This document shows positions 54,564 through 64,000 of a stretch of 64,000 bases of DNA, piece after piece; the stretch's first letter is position 1; every line of letters starts with the position of its first letter. Position numbers and translations under genes: made by a program. Below the pieces are notes generated by a model. That model was not told the origin of the DNA. It made no database searches and saw only the letters and a program-made list of their open reading frames with translations. Origin of the DNA: Granulibacter bethesdensis (GTDB lineage: Bacteria; Pseudomonadota; Alphaproteobacteria; Acetobacterales; Acetobacteraceae); the NCBI RefSeq assembly GCF_001889525.1, contig NZ_CP018192.1, positions 1,090,501-1,154,500 on the forward strand. Direction: 5' to 3'.

Positions 54564-54893
54564 TTAATGACCTGAGCTGGACAGCAGATTGATGGTCAGC
54601 ACCCCGGCAATAATCAGCCCGATTCCAGCCATCGCGGCTGCATCAAGCTTCTGCTCCAGAAACACTACTCCGATCAGGGCGATGGCTGCCGTGCCAATGC
54701 CGGACCAGACCGCATAAGCGGTTCCTACCGGCATCGTGCGCAGAGCCTGCGCCAGCATGAAGAAGGCGGCTCCATAAGCGAGGGCGATCACTCCAATCCA
54801 GCCTGGTTTGCTGAAGCCTTCGGATTGTTTTAACCCGACCGTGCCAATCACTTCTGACAGAATAGCCAGAAGGAGCCATGCGCCTGCTGGCAT
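54564..54893 (-). CDS. Small multidrug resistance (SMR) family transporter
   Basis: The 109 residues have four membrane helices. The key glutamate of helix I is in LLLAILSEVIGTVGLK, the family tyrosine and tryptophan are in AYAVWSGIGTA, and the last helix is AGIGLIIAGVLTINLLS. The pattern is nearer EmrE than Gdx/SugE, so proton-coupled export of cationic drugs is the best guess; guanidinium export remains possible. It begins one base after the hemB stop, so it is cotranscribed with hemB. It converges with the ferredoxin gene. Confidence 0.92.
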   Translation of the reverse strand: MPAGAWLLLAILSEVIGTVGLKQSEGFSKPGWIGVIALAYGAAFFMLAQALRTMPVGTAYAVWSGIGTAAIALIGVVFLEQKLDAAAMAGIGLIIAGVLTINLLSSSGH

Positions 54894-54894
54894 G

Positions 54895-55953
<1,059 letters not shown>

Positions 55954-56949
55954 TTAAAAATGCTGCCATCCTTTCCGTTCGAATGGCATGATGCTTCCAT
56001 CCGATGCAAGAACATGCACGCCGGGTTTTTGACCGGAGCAGGCACCGAACCGTCCAATCCTCTGTACCGGAATACCGAGAGAGTCTGCGCGTTGCCGAAG
56101 TGGAACCGTGCAGGAGGGTGAAACGGCCATGACGAGTTCATAATCATCCCCGCCGGAGAGGCAAAGCGGCAGATAATCCGGTATATGCCGACGCGCCGCC
56201 TCGGAAAGGGGAATAGTGTCGGCCTCGATCAGCGCATCAAGATCCGACGCCCTACAGAGATGGCCAAGATCCTGCAACAGCCCGTCTGAAATATCGGCGG
56301 CGGCCTGCACCAGACTCTGATCGATCAAACCCATCCTGGGGCTTGGCAGGTGATAGCGCCCGGCCAGAAAATCATCCGGGTCAGCCAGTCCCTCTGTCAG
56401 TGCCAGCAGCCCGAGTGCGCCATCGCCGATAGTACCGGTGACCCATATCTCATCATTCGGGCAGGCTCCCTGACGCCTGACCGCCTTACCCGGTTCGACT
56501 GTACCGATGACGGTCAGGGACAGACAGGCCGGGCCCTTGATGGAGGTGGTGTCTCCGCCCAGTAAAGTAATACCGAACATGGCCTGATCTTCCGCCAACC
56601 CCGCAGTAAATGCTGTAAACCATGGGGCCGGATCAGTACCGCGCGGCAGCGCCAGCGTCATCAGATAGTGCAGCGGTGCGGCCCCCATCGCCGCCAGATC
56701 GGACAGATTGACCCGCAACAGCTTGCGGGCAAGCAGATGAGGATCGGTGCCTGGCAGATAATGCACCCCCTCCACCATCGCATCGGCAGCCAACACAAGG
56801 GAGAGGCCGGGGGGTGGTTGCAGCAGTGCTGCATCATCGGTGAGGTTCAGCCCCCCCGCTGCGGCAAGCGGTGCCAGATAACGGGCGATCATGCCGAATT
56901 CGCCGTTATCCGGAGGAGTGCCGCAGAAGGATGGGGGAGGGGCTGTCAC
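55954..56949 (-). CDS. thiL: Thiamine-monophosphate kinase
   Basis: ThiL (331 residues) phosphorylates thiamine monophosphate to the active diphosphate. Family segments are FGMIARYLAPLA at the N-terminus, NLTDDAALLQPP (metal site), VEGVHYLPGTDPHLLARK, LLGGDTTSIKGP and the C-terminal AADISDGLLQDLGHL and LSGGDDYELVMAV. The start is GTG 56949, three bases after the nusB stop. Placement after ribH and nusB is frequent in proteobacteria. Confidence 0.94.
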   Translation of the reverse strand: MTAPPPSFCGTPPDNGEFGMIARYLAPLAAAGGLNLTDDAALLQPPPGLSLVLAADAMVEGVHYLPGTDPHLLARKLLRVNLSDLAAMGAAPLHYLMTLALPRGTDPAPWFTAFTAGLAEDQAMFGITLLGGDTTSIKGPACLSLTVIGTVEPGKAVRRQGACPNDEIWVTGTIGDGALGLLALTEGLADPDDFLAGRYHLPSPRMGLIDQSLVQAAADISDGLLQDLGHLCRASDLDALIEADTIPLSEAARRHIPDYLPLCLSGGDDYELVMAVSPSCTVPLRQRADSLGIPVQRIGRFGACSGQKPGVHVLASDGSIMPFERKGWQHF

Positions 56950-56952
56950 CGT

Positions 56953-57444
56953 TCAGCCTTGCTGACGCTCTCCGGCAAACTCTTCCGGTCGCAACTGACG
57001 GGCCAGTGCGTTGAGGATGCCGTTGACCATGCGTGGCTCCTCCCCCTGAAAAAAGCCGTGGGCAATATCCAGATATTCGTTGATGACGACACGCGGCGGT
57101 GGACCGTCTTTCATCCGTAATTCGCAGACACCGGCGCGCAGCAGGGCGCGCAGCACCGGATCAAGTCGCGCCAGCGGCCATTCGGCAGGCAGCGCGGTGA
57201 TCAGCAATGGATCGATCGCGTCCTGTTCTTTGGTGGCCGCACGGACGATGCGTGAAAACAGTGGCACCTCGGCATCCGGAATACGGCCATCCTCGAAACC
57301 ATCCTGACCCGGCAGCACGCCAAGGCGGAAACGAACAAACTGTTCAATCACGGCTTCAAGACTTTCCTGAGCCTGCTCGCCCTGAAACAGGGCCTGAACA
57401 GCTGCAACGCGAGAGGCCGTGCGCGGACGTGTGCGACGGTTCAT
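56953..57444 (-). CDS. nusB: Transcription antitermination factor NusB
   Basis: NusB (163 residues) is an all-helical RNA-binding factor that works with NusE/S10 on boxA in rRNA antitermination. Recognised are TASRVAAVQALFQGEQ at the start, LARLDPVLRALLRAGVCELR, and the conserved VVINEYLDIAHGF. The ATG overlaps the ribH stop (ATGA) and the gene sits between ribH and thiL, the usual context. Confidence 0.95.
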   Translation of the reverse strand: MNRRTRPRTASRVAAVQALFQGEQAQESLEAVIEQFVRFRLGVLPGQDGFEDGRIPDAEVPLFSRIVRAATKEQDAIDPLLITALPAEWPLARLDPVLRALLRAGVCELRMKDGPPPRVVINEYLDIAHGFFQGEEPRMVNGILNALARQLRPEEFAGERQQG

Positions 57445-57947
57445 AAAGACTTCTCCACGCGACGGCGCAGGGAAATCTGCTTCAGGACTGCAACGGCGGC
57501 CTCGGCACCTTTGTTATGGCTGTGCATGGCGCTGTCAGAGGGAGGCGCGGAACGGTCCAGAGCCTGCTGTATGGTCGAGACAGTGAGCAGACCATTGCCC
57601 AGCGCCAGCACATTATCCAATGCCACGCGCATCAGGCCGGCCATCGCTTCGCGGCAGATATGGTCGTAATGGTCTGTATCGCCTTTTACCACGCAGCCAA
57701 GCGAGATATAGCCATCGTAGCGGTTATTGGCAGAGCGCTGCACGATCGCGATTGCCTGAGGTAACTCGTAGGCTCCAGCCACATCGGCGATCTCGTAGGT
57801 GGCTCCCGCTTCAGTGAAAATACGGACTGCACCTGCGGTCAGCCCGTCCACGACATTGGTATAGTAAGGTGCACGCACGATCAGCACATGCGGAGGTGCT
57901 CCGTCGATGACGGGTGCGGTGGGAAAAGGGGCGTCCTGGGTGCTCAT
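57441..57947 (-). CDS. ribH: 6,7-dimethyl-8-ribityllumazine synthase
   Basis: RibH (168 residues) condenses the butanone phosphate made by RibB with the ribityl-uracil made by RibD. The conserved elements are the ligand segment AGAYELPQAIAIVQRS, GCVVKGDTDHYDHICREAMAG (given as GCVVKGDTDHYDHIC), and the phosphate-site HNKGAEAAVAVL. It overlaps ribBX upstream and nusB downstream by four bases each. Confidence 0.95.
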   Translation of the reverse strand: MSTQDAPFPTAPVIDGAPPHVLIVRAPYYTNVVDGLTAGAVRIFTEAGATYEIADVAGAYELPQAIAIVQRSANNRYDGYISLGCVVKGDTDHYDHICREAMAGLMRVALDNVLALGNGLLTVSTIQQALDRSAPPSDSAMHSHNKGAEAAVAVLKQISLRRRVEKSL

Positions 57948-59104
57948 CCGCCGTGATGGTCCTTCAGATGGCGCTGTTCGACGATATTCAAACCGTATCC
58001 TTCCAGCGCGACGATGTTCAGATGGGTATTGGATAGCAGAATCATGTCCTTGACACCCAGATCACTCAGAATCTGCGCACCGATTCCATAGCTGCGCAGG
58101 GAGGCTGTAGGGCGCCCGGAGGAGGCAAGCCCGGCGACACGCGCCGACAAACCTGTGGAACTGGTGTTCCGCAACAGAACAACCGCGCCCTCGCCGAGAT
58201 CAGCGATCATCTGCATGGCGCTGTGCAGGGAGGAGTTATGCGGTCCGCCCAGCACATCATCTACCAGATCGACCGCATGCATACGCACAGGGAACGGCCG
58301 ACCAGGCTCCGGCGAGCCTTTGACCAGCACAAGATGCTCTTCATACTCCACTGTATTGGCATAGACGATGATCCGCCATGTGCCGCCAATTTCATGATGG
58401 AGCGTATTTTCCGACACTTGCCGCACAAGTTTTTCGGTGTGATGGCGGTAGGAAATGAGATCGGCGATCGTGCCGAGCTTCAGATTGTGATGCTGTGCGA
58501 AGGAGACCAGATCCGGCAATCGGGCCATGGTGCCGTCATCGTTCATGATCTCGCAGATGACGCCAGACGGGTAGAGTCCGGCCAGCCGGGCGATATCCAC
58601 CGCGGCTTCGGTATGGCCCGCCCTCATCAGCGTGCCGCCCTCGCGGGCCATCAGCGGAAACACATGGCCCGGGGTCACGATGTCATCCCGTGTGGTTTCC
58701 GGATTGATCGCGGTGGCCACGGTATGGGCGCGGTCATGCGCAGAGATACCGGTGCTGACGCCATCCCTTGCCTCGATAGAGACGGTGAAGGCCGTCTGGT
58801 GCCGTGTGCCATTGGACTGGCTCATGAGCGGCAGACCGAGCTGTTCCACACGGCGTCTGGTCAAAGCGAGGCAGATCAGGCCGCGTGCGTAACGCGCCAT
58901 GAAATTGATGGCATCCGGTGTTGCGAACTGGGCCGGAATGACCAGATCGCCTTCATTTTCCCGGTCCTCATCATCCACCAGAATGAACATCCGGCCTGCG
59001 CGGGCCTCTTCGATGATTTCACTGGCCGGGCTGATATAATCGGTCAGGCTGGCACGGGCGATAGAGGCGGTGGCCAGTTGGCTTGCCTGCGGTATATTCG
59101 TCAT
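57944..59104 (-). CDS. ribBX: RibB fused to a degenerate GTP-cyclohydrolase-II-like domain (RibBX type)
   Basis: The 386 residues are in two domains. The N-terminal half is a good 3,4-dihydroxy-2-butanone-4-phosphate synthase ([55 protein letters not shown]). The C-terminal half has the GTP-cyclohydrolase-II fold, but the zinc-cysteine segment (CxxG...RCDCG in active enzymes) reads [20 protein letters not shown] with no cysteine, and the RQEGRG loop is RNTSSTGLS. The second activity is therefore lost. This matches the RibBX variant known from other proteobacteria, and a separate ribA must exist elsewhere. Confidence 0.9.
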   Translation of the reverse strand: MTNIPQASQLATASIARASLTDYISPASEIIEEARAGRMFILVDDEDRENEGDLVIPAQFATPDAINFMARYARGLICLALTRRRVEQLGLPLMSQSNGTRHQTAFTVSIEARDGVSTGISAHDRAHTVATAINPETTRDDIVTPGHVFPLMAREGGTLMRAGHTEAAVDIARLAGLYPSGVICEIMNDDGTMARLPDLVSFAQHHNLKLGTIADLISYRHHTEKLVRQVSENTLHHEIGGTWRIIVYANTVEYEEHLVLVKGSPEPGRPFPVRMHAVDLVDDVLGGPHNSSLHSAMQMIADLGEGAVVLLRNTSSTGLSARVAGLASSGRPTASLRSYGIGAQILSDLGVKDMILLSNTHLNIVALEGYGLNIVEQRHLKDHHGG

Positions 59105-59739
59105 AAGGCGGCTTTCAGTTGATTTTCCGCCTCGAAGTCACGGGTGACACTCAGGCGGGCAACATAGCGTGCAAGCATGTCGATTTCGATATTCACAAGG
59201 CTTCCTGCCACCAGTGTTCCGATGGTCGTGACAGCGCATGTGTGCGGGATGATATTGACGCCGAAGACTTCATTCTCAACCTCGTTCACGGTCAGGGAAA
59301 CCCCGTCGACCGCAATGCTGCCTTTCTGCGCGATATAGCATGCAAGGTGGGATGGGGCACGGAAGCGCATTCTGGTGGAGCCGTGTTCCGGCAGAATGGA
59401 GATGAGTTCTGCCACCCCGTCCACATGGCCGGAGACGATATGGCCGCCCAACTCATCCCCGACTTTCAGCGCGCGCTCGAGATTGATCACGCTGTTCTGC
59501 TGCCAGCTTCCCAGCGTTGTTTTGGAAAGCGTTTCCGCCGATACCTCCGCTACGAAAGCGGTATCCCCGGCAAACTCAACGACTGTCAGGCAGCAGCCTG
59601 AACAGGCAATGGAAGCACCGGTAACCGCCCCCGTCAGAAATCCTTCCGGCGTGGTGATGGTCAGCCGCATATCCGAGCCGCCCTCCAGCGGGCTGATCGT
59701 GGCAACCGAGCCGAGACCGGTTACGATGCCGGTGAACAT
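59101..59739 (-). CDS. ribE: Riboflavin synthase, alpha subunit
   Basis: RibE (212 residues) dismutates two lumazine molecules to riboflavin. It has two similar beta-barrel halves: [15 protein letters not shown] with GASIACSGCCLTVV in the first, and GDELGGHIVSGHVDGVAEL with GSIAVDGVSLTVNEV in the second. ATG 59739 has AAGGAAGAG upstream; the frame is open far beyond. It overlaps ribD upstream by 19 bases and ribBX downstream by four. Confidence 0.95.
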   Translation of the reverse strand: MFTGIVTGLGSVATISPLEGGSDMRLTITTPEGFLTGAVTGASIACSGCCLTVVEFAGDTAFVAEVSAETLSKTTLGSWQQNSVINLERALKVGDELGGHIVSGHVDGVAELISILPEHGSTRMRFRAPSHLACYIAQKGSIAVDGVSLTVNEVENEVFGVNIIPHTCAVTTIGTLVAGSLVNIEIDMLARYVARLSVTRDFEAENQLKAAL

Positions 59740-60851
59740 GTCTCTTCCTTTCTCAATTCTGTCACCATATCTGTGCCGACAGCCCTGGTCGATACGGCGT
59801 GGAAGCGCGGCATGACCGAAAGGGTGGGTAGGCTGAGCGCTCCCGTAGCGGCGTATCCGTCTGCGCCTATGATGGCAGGGGCATGATACCAGACGATATC
59901 GTCCACATACTCCTCGCGTAGCAAGGAGGCGGCGATTTCTCCTCCCCCTTCTACCAGAATCCATGTCAGCCCGGCTTCACCCAATTTTTGCAGTGCGTTG
60001 CGCATGATCAGCCGCCCTGTTTCAGGGGCAACTGGCACTGGCAGGACTTTCGCCCCCGCTTGCTCCAGCGCGGCATGCCGAGCCGGATCGGCGTCATCGG
60101 CACAGAGAATCCATACCGGTCCCGCTCCATCGTGCAGCATGCGGGCATTCAGGGGCATCCGCAGCCGGGAATCGGCAACCAGTCGTAGCAGCGGAGTCTG
60201 CCGCGCATTGGTGAGGCGGCAGGTCAGGCTGGGATCATCAGCCAGAACTGTCCCGATACCAGTCAGGATTGCATCATGGCGTGCCCGTACCGCCTGAACG
60301 TGATGCCGCGCCTGTGCGCCGGTGATCCATTGACTTTCCCCACTGGCGGTGGCGATGCGTCCATCCAGTGTTGACGCGAGTTTCAGGGTAACGCGGGGAC
60401 GCCCGTAGCGAACACGATGCAGAAACCCTGCCGTCACCTGTGCAGCTTCTTCTTCCAGAACGCCGGTGCGCACTTCAATCCCGGCTTCCCGCAACCGGAT
60501 GAGGCCGCCGCCATCCACGCGTGGATCAGGGTCACGGAGCGCCACGACGACTCGCGCTATCCCGGCCTCAATCAGCGCATCGGAACAGGGTGGGGTGTGT
60601 CCGTGATGGCAGCAGGGTTCAAGAGTGACATAGGCAGTGGCCCCCTGCGCCAGAGTTCCGGCCTGAGCCAGTGCCTGAGGCTCCGCGTGGGGTCTGCCGC
60701 CATAACCGGTGACACCCCGCCCGACAACCCTGCCTTCCTTCAGGATGACACACCCTACGGATGGATTTGGCCAGGTTTCACCCCGGTGCCGTGCCGCCAA
60801 TGCTAGTGCGGCACGCATCGGCGGCAGATCGGGATCATCAGGATGATTCAT
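59721..60851 (-). CDS. ribD: Bifunctional riboflavin deaminase/reductase RibD
   Basis: The 376 residues comprise an N-terminal cytidine-deaminase-like domain with zinc ligands PHAEPQAL and [18 protein letters not shown], and a C-terminal 5-amino-6-ribosylamino-uracil reductase domain ([45 protein letters not shown]). Together they carry out the second and third steps of riboflavin synthesis. ATG 60851 overlaps the nrdR end by 14 bases. No FMN riboswitch is seen upstream; the nrdR gene fills that place. Confidence 0.94.
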   Translation of the reverse strand: MNHPDDPDLPPMRAALALAARHRGETWPNPSVGCVILKEGRVVGRGVTGYGGRPHAEPQALAQAGTLAQGATAYVTLEPCCHHGHTPPCSDALIEAGIARVVVALRDPDPRVDGGGLIRLREAGIEVRTGVLEEEAAQVTAGFLHRVRYGRPRVTLKLASTLDGRIATASGESQWITGAQARHHVQAVRARHDAILTGIGTVLADDPSLTCRLTNARQTPLLRLVADSRLRMPLNARMLHDGAGPVWILCADDADPARHAALEQAGAKVLPVPVAPETGRLIMRNALQKLGEAGLTWILVEGGGEIAASLLREEYVDDIVWYHAPAIIGADGYAATGALSLPTLSVMPRFHAVSTRAVGTDMVTELRKEETCSPAS

Positions 60852-61311
60852 CGCATTCTTTTGACGCTGCCTGTCCACCGAGAAAAGTCTGGAAATCGCC
60901 TGCATCGCTGAAATTCCGGTACACGCTGGCGAAGCGGACATAGGCTACATCGTCTACCTCCTTCAGTGTCTGCATCACCAGTTCGCCGATCAGCTTGCTG
61001 GGGATTTCGGTTTCTCCGCTGCTTTCAAGCTGCCGCACAATTCCGGTGATCATTTTTTCGATCCGGTCGGAATCGATGGGACGTTTCCGCAGGGCAATCT
61101 GCACCGAACGAGTCAGCTTGTCCCGGTCGAAGACCACACGTCTCTGATCCGTCTTGACCACGGTCAGTTCACGCAACTGCACCCGCTCTACGGTGGTAAA
61201 GCGCTGCATGCAGGCTGTACAGGACCGCCTGCGCCGTATAGCGGTGCCGTCATCGGTAGGCCGGCTGTCCTTGACCTGGGTATCCTCGTGTCCACAGAAC
61301 GGGCAGCGCAT
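60838..61311 (-). CDS. nrdR: Transcriptional repressor NrdR
   Basis: NrdR (157 residues) represses ribonucleotide reductase genes when dATP is bound. The N-terminal zinc ribbon is [18 protein letters not shown] with the second pair in [13 protein letters not shown]. The ATP-cone follows ([20 protein letters not shown]) and the end is [17 protein letters not shown]. It starts the rib operon; AAGGA lies nine bases before ATG 61311, directly after the T tract of the glyA terminator. Confidence 0.97.
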   Translation of the reverse strand: MRCPFCGHEDTQVKDSRPTDDGTAIRRRRSCTACMQRFTTVERVQLRELTVVKTDQRRVVFDRDKLTRSVQIALRKRPIDSDRIEKMITGIVRQLESSGETEIPSKLIGELVMQTLKEVDDVAYVRFASVYRNFSDAGDFQTFLGGQAASKECDESS

Positions 61312-61328
61312 GGGATGCGATATTCCTT

Positions 61329-61398
61329 AAAAAAAACGCCGCCCCATTCCCCGGGCTGCGGGAGAATCGACCCGCAGGCTCAGGGAGTAGGACGGCGT
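61329..61398 (-). terminator. Branched terminator-like structure between glyA and nrdR
   Basis: On the minus strand ACGCCGTCC (from 61398) pairs with GGGGCGGCGT. Inside lies a second perfect helix CTGCGGG/CCCGCAG with an 8-base loop, and eight T residues follow. The outer stem plus T tract gives a good terminator for glyA. The nrdR ribosome site begins immediately afterwards, so readthrough control of the nrdR-rib operon is conceivable. Confidence 0.75.
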
Positions 61399-61429
61399 GT
61401 AATCTATCGCACCCTGCCGTATCGATCAC

Positions 61430-61453
61430 CTGCCTCCGTCATGACGGAGGCAG
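61430..61453. other. Perfect 24-bp palindrome after glyA
   Basis: CTGCCTCCGTCA is followed by its exact reverse complement, 33 bases after the glyA stop. It has no T tract. It may act as a 3'-end stabiliser before the terminator or as a pause hairpin. Confidence 0.6.
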
Positions 61454-61485
61454 AGGGAAGGGAAGCGGGGTCTCGAAGCAGGCTC

Positions 61486-62781
61486 TCAGTGATTGCGATA
61501 GAGCGGAAAACGCTTGCAGAGCGCCTTGACCTCGGCGCCGACTTCCTGCTCGACGGCTTCGTTGGAGCCATTTTCGCCAGCCTTGGACAGGCCTTCCACC
61601 ACGCGGTCGATCATCAGCCCGATCTCGCGGAATTCAGCCTCGCCAAAGCCGCGGGACGTGCCGGCCGGCGTGCCGAGACGGATGCCGGAGGTCACGGCGG
61701 GTTTCTGCGGATCGAACGGAATGGCGTTTTTGTTGGTGGTGATATGGGCGCGGCCGAGGCTCTCATCAGTGGCTTTGCCGGTCACATTCTTCGGACGCAG
61801 ATCGACCAGCATCAGATGCGTATCGGTGCCGCCGGACACGATGGCCAGACCGCGCTCCACCAGCGTGGAAGCCAGAACCTTCGCATTATCGGCAACGGAT
61901 TGCTGATAGGTCTTGAAGTCCGGCTTCAGGGCTTCCCCGAAGGCAACGGCCTTGGCAGCAATGACATGCATCAGCGGGCCACCCTGCAAACCGGGGAACA
62001 CGGCGGTGTTGAATTTCTTGCCGAGCTCAAGGTCATTGGTGAGGATCATGCCGCCACGCGGGCCGCGCAGGGTCTTATGGGTGGTGGTGGTGACCACATG
62101 CGCATGCGGCAGCGGGGACGGATAGATGCCGGCTGCGACCAGACCGGCAAAATGCGCCATGTCGACCATGAAATACGCGCCGACTTCATCTGCGACCTTA
62201 CGGATGCGGGGGAAGTCGATGAAGCGCGGATAGGCAGAGCCACCCGCGATGATGATCTTCGGCTTGTGCTCACGGGCGAGGGCTTCCAGTTCCTCATAAT
62301 CCAGCAGGCCGTCTTCCTTGCGGACGCCGTACTGTACTGCGTTGAACCACTTGCCGCTGACAGTGGGGGCCGCACCATGGGTCAGATGGCCGCCAGCGGC
62401 GAGGCTCATGCCCAGAATGGTATCGCCCGGCTTGGCCAGGGCGAAGAACACCGCACCATTCGCCTGTGCGCCGGAATGCGGCTGCACATTGGCGAATTCG
62501 CAGCCGAACAGCTGCTTGGCGCGGTCAATGGCGAGCTGCTCGGCGATGTCGACCGCCGCGCAACCACCGTAGTAGCGCTTGCCGGGATAACCCTCGGCAT
62601 ATTTATTGGTCAGGACGGAACCCTGAGCTTCCAGAACCGCCGCAGAAACGATGTTTTCGCTGGCGATCAGTTCGATACCGTCTTCCTGACGGTGAAATTC
62701 TTTTTCAAGGGCCGCGAACAGGTCGGGATCAGTATCGGCGAGGCGTGCGCCGAAAAAGGCATCAAGGGCGGATGCGGACAT
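61486..62781 (-). CDS. glyA: Serine hydroxymethyltransferase
   Basis: SHMT (431 residues) interconverts serine and glycine and supplies one-carbon units on tetrahydrofolate. Typical are [35 protein letters not shown], the PLP lysine in [16 protein letters not shown] and [13 protein letters not shown] 62781 is preferred to ATG 62790 because AAGGA then lies eight bases upstream. Its 3' region holds two strong hairpins, and a separate operon starts with nrdR. Confidence 0.96.
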   Translation of the reverse strand: MSASALDAFFGARLADTDPDLFAALEKEFHRQEDGIELIASENIVSAAVLEAQGSVLTNKYAEGYPGKRYYGGCAAVDIAEQLAIDRAKQLFGCEFANVQPHSGAQANGAVFFALAKPGDTILGMSLAAGGHLTHGAAPTVSGKWFNAVQYGVRKEDGLLDYEELEALAREHKPKIIIAGGSAYPRFIDFPRIRKVADEVGAYFMVDMAHFAGLVAAGIYPSPLPHAHVVTTTTHKTLRGPRGGMILTNDLELGKKFNTAVFPGLQGGPLMHVIAAKAVAFGEALKPDFKTYQQSVADNAKVLASTLVERGLAIVSGGTDTHLMLVDLRPKNVTGKATDESLGRAHITTNKNAIPFDPQKPAVTSGIRLGTPAGTSRGFGEAEFREIGLMIDRVVEGLSKAGENGSNEAVEQEVGAEVKALCKRFPLYRNH

Positions 62782-62999
62782 TGTATTCATCCTTGGACGG
62801 TCATGAGAGCAACTTGATTGCGTCAGCTAACACAATCGGGACGTGTTTGGAAACACCGACTATCCTTGCGCCCGATAGGCGCTGTCGATCACAGGAAGAC
62901 AATTATAAAATTCCCTGGACAGGCTGCTCAGACATTTCCGACATGGAGAGGCGGTTCTGCATCCATAAGGCTTTATTTGTGCTGAGGAGTCCTCCCTCT

Positions 63000-64000
63000 A
63001 TGTCTTCTCCTGATGCTTCAATCACGGGCAGGCCTGCTCATAGCCTGTTTTCACGCAAGCCGATTACCGAAATTGATGAGCATAAGGGTGAGCTGAAGCG
63101 TGCCCTGAATGCCTGGCATATGATCGCATTGGGAATCGGTGTTATCATCGGTGCAGGGCTGTTTTCACTGACCGGGCTTGCCGCGGGTGATTATGCCGGC
63201 CCGGCAGTCGTGATCAGCTTCATGATCGCTGCCATCGGATGCGGGCTGGCCGGATGCTGTTACTCCGAACTGGCCAGCATGATCCCGGTCGCTGGAAGTG
63301 CCTACACCTATTCTTATGCCACATTGGGCGAACTGGTCGGCTGGATCATCGGCTGGGATCTGGTGCTGGAATATGCTGTGGGCGCCGCCACCGTTGCTTC
63401 CAGCTGGACCAGCTATTTCAAGGTGTTGCTTGCCCAGTTCGGGCTTGCCCTGCCGCCACGCTTGACCGCATCGCCTTTCAGCATCGTGGAACTGGCAGAT
63501 CATTCCCATGTGCATGGGCTGATCAACCTTCCCGCTTTTATCGTTGTCGTGGCGGTGTCGGTGGTACTGATGCGTGGCGTGACCGGGTCGGCATGGTTGA
63601 ATGCCGTCATCGTCATGCTGAAGCTCACCATCGTCGTGCTTGTGATCGTACTGGGCGCATCCTACGTGAACCCCGCGAATTACGTGCCTTTCATCCCAGA
63701 GAATACGGGGGAGTTCGGCCATTTCGGATTATCCGGCGTGATGCGGGGCGCGGCGGTGATTTTTTTCTCCTATGTCGGCTTTGATGCCGTTTCAACTGCG
63801 GCGCAGGAGGCTTATAATCCCCAGCGTGACGTGCCGCTTGGCATTCTTGGTTCTTTGGCGATCTGTGCCATTCTCTATGTCGGCTTCGGCCTGGTGTTGA
63901 CGGGGATCGTCAATTATCAGGAACTTGGCAGTATGGTGGACAAAATGGCGCCTATTTCGACCGCCATTTCCAGAACGCCTTATGCTTGGCTGAAATCCGC
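63000..64000 (+). CDS. APC-family amino acid permease, N-terminal part (runs off the window)
   Basis: The first 333 residues of a permease of the cationic-amino-acid-transporter group. A cytoplasmic start (ITEIDEHKGELKRALNAWHM) leads to the substrate-binding glycine motif LGIGVIIGAGLFSLTG in helix I. About eight membrane segments are seen before the end of the window, including the helix VIFFSYVGFDAVSTAAQEAY and the following NPQRDVPLGILGSL. GAGGAG lies ten bases before ATG 63000. It diverges from glyA, with 218 non-coding bases between starts. The substrate is unknown. Confidence 0.9.
   Translation, partial: MSSPDASITGRPAHSLFSRKPITEIDEHKGELKRALNAWHMIALGIGVIIGAGLFSLTGLAAGDYAGPAVVISFMIAAIGCGLAGCCYSELASMIPVAGSAYTYSYATLGELVGWIIGWDLVLEYAVGAATVASSWTSYFKVLLAQFGLALPPRLTASPFSIVELADHSHVHGLINLPAFIVVVAVSVVLMRGVTGSAWLNAVIVMLKLTIVVLVIVLGASYVNPANYVPFIPENTGEFGHFGLSGVMRGAAVIFFSYVGFDAVSTAAQEAYNPQRDVPLGILGSLAICAILYVGFGLVLTGIVNYQELGSMVDKMAPISTAISRTPYAWLKS

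Noticed and set aside
60838-61485. Possible FMN riboswitch ahead of the riboflavin genes
   Set aside because: The conserved FMN-element sequence blocks are not present; the space is filled by nrdR and the glyA terminator structure.
61288-62817. 509-codon plus-strand frame opposite glyA
   Set aside because: It is fully antisense to serine hydroxymethyltransferase, with no ribosome site and no domain; a codon-bias artefact.

Overview
The window is about 64 kb of roughly 60% GC chromosome from an alphaproteobacterium. Protein character and gene content (LpxI instead of LpxH, GatCAB, a cysteine-free HemB, RibB fused to a dead GTP-cyclohydrolase-like domain, a glnB-glnA pair with a sigma-54-type promoter, OpgG/OpgH, a single RelA/SpoT) point to the Acetobacteraceae, possibly a Granulibacter-like organism. 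That placement is an inference from the sequence; no database search was made. Almost all of the DNA is core genome in short, tightly overlapping operons. There is no prophage, insertion sequence, transposase or CRISPR array.

Layout. 1-2.5 kb: lipid A operon (end of lpxD, fabZ, lpxA, lpxI), then gloA and a YcjX/YcjF pair. 5.3-9.1 kb: ruvX facing away from gatC-gatA-gatB. 9.2-13.2 kb: sodB, a squalene-synthase-like protein without its aspartate motifs, a carboxymuconolactone-decarboxylase-fold protein, and the nitrogen genes glnA and glnB. 13.5-18.5 kb: aminotransferase, tRNA-His, a beta-hydroxyacid-dehydrogenase-like enzyme, a lipoprotein, an M20 amidohydrolase and an atypical SDR. 18.6-23.6 kb: rplM-rpsI, argC, gamma carbonic anhydrase, and the minus-strand set sseA-metC-hisI, preceded by a decayed NUDIX hydrolase gene.

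24.4-26.5 kb is the only region that looks foreign. It is AT-rich and holds an XRE-type regulator and a hydroxypyruvate-isomerase-like enzyme, with repeat elements upstream of each. It is followed by ggt, yraN, comM, a CNNM/CorC-type membrane protein, a FrnE-like protein and glk. At 34.0-34.3 kb a strongly structured leader precedes a 58-residue membrane protein. Then come a NiCoT nickel/cobalt transporter, a PhnA-domain protein, opgH-opgG (periplasmic glucans), a NYN-domain protein and folK.

41-50 kb is an information-processing cluster on the plus strand: rpoZ, relA/spoT, acpS, lepB, rnc, era, recO, parC. 50-55 kb: bpt and a penicillin-acylase-family hydrolase, an alpha/beta hydrolase, a 2Fe-2S ferredoxin and an SMR transporter. 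55-63 kb is a long minus-strand run, glyA | nrdR-ribD-ribE-ribBX-ribH-nusB-thiL | hemB-SMR, that makes riboflavin, finishes thiamine diphosphate and makes porphobilinogen. The window ends inside an APC-family amino-acid permease.

The most unusual items are the structured leader with its tiny membrane protein (34.0-34.3 kb), the perfect 24-bp palindrome at the divergent SDR/rplM start (18.53 kb), the inverted repeat around the relA promoter (41.4 kb), the AT-rich XRE/hyi islet beside a NUDIX pseudogene, and two enzyme relatives that have lost catalytic motifs (9.9 kb and the RibA-like half of ribBX).
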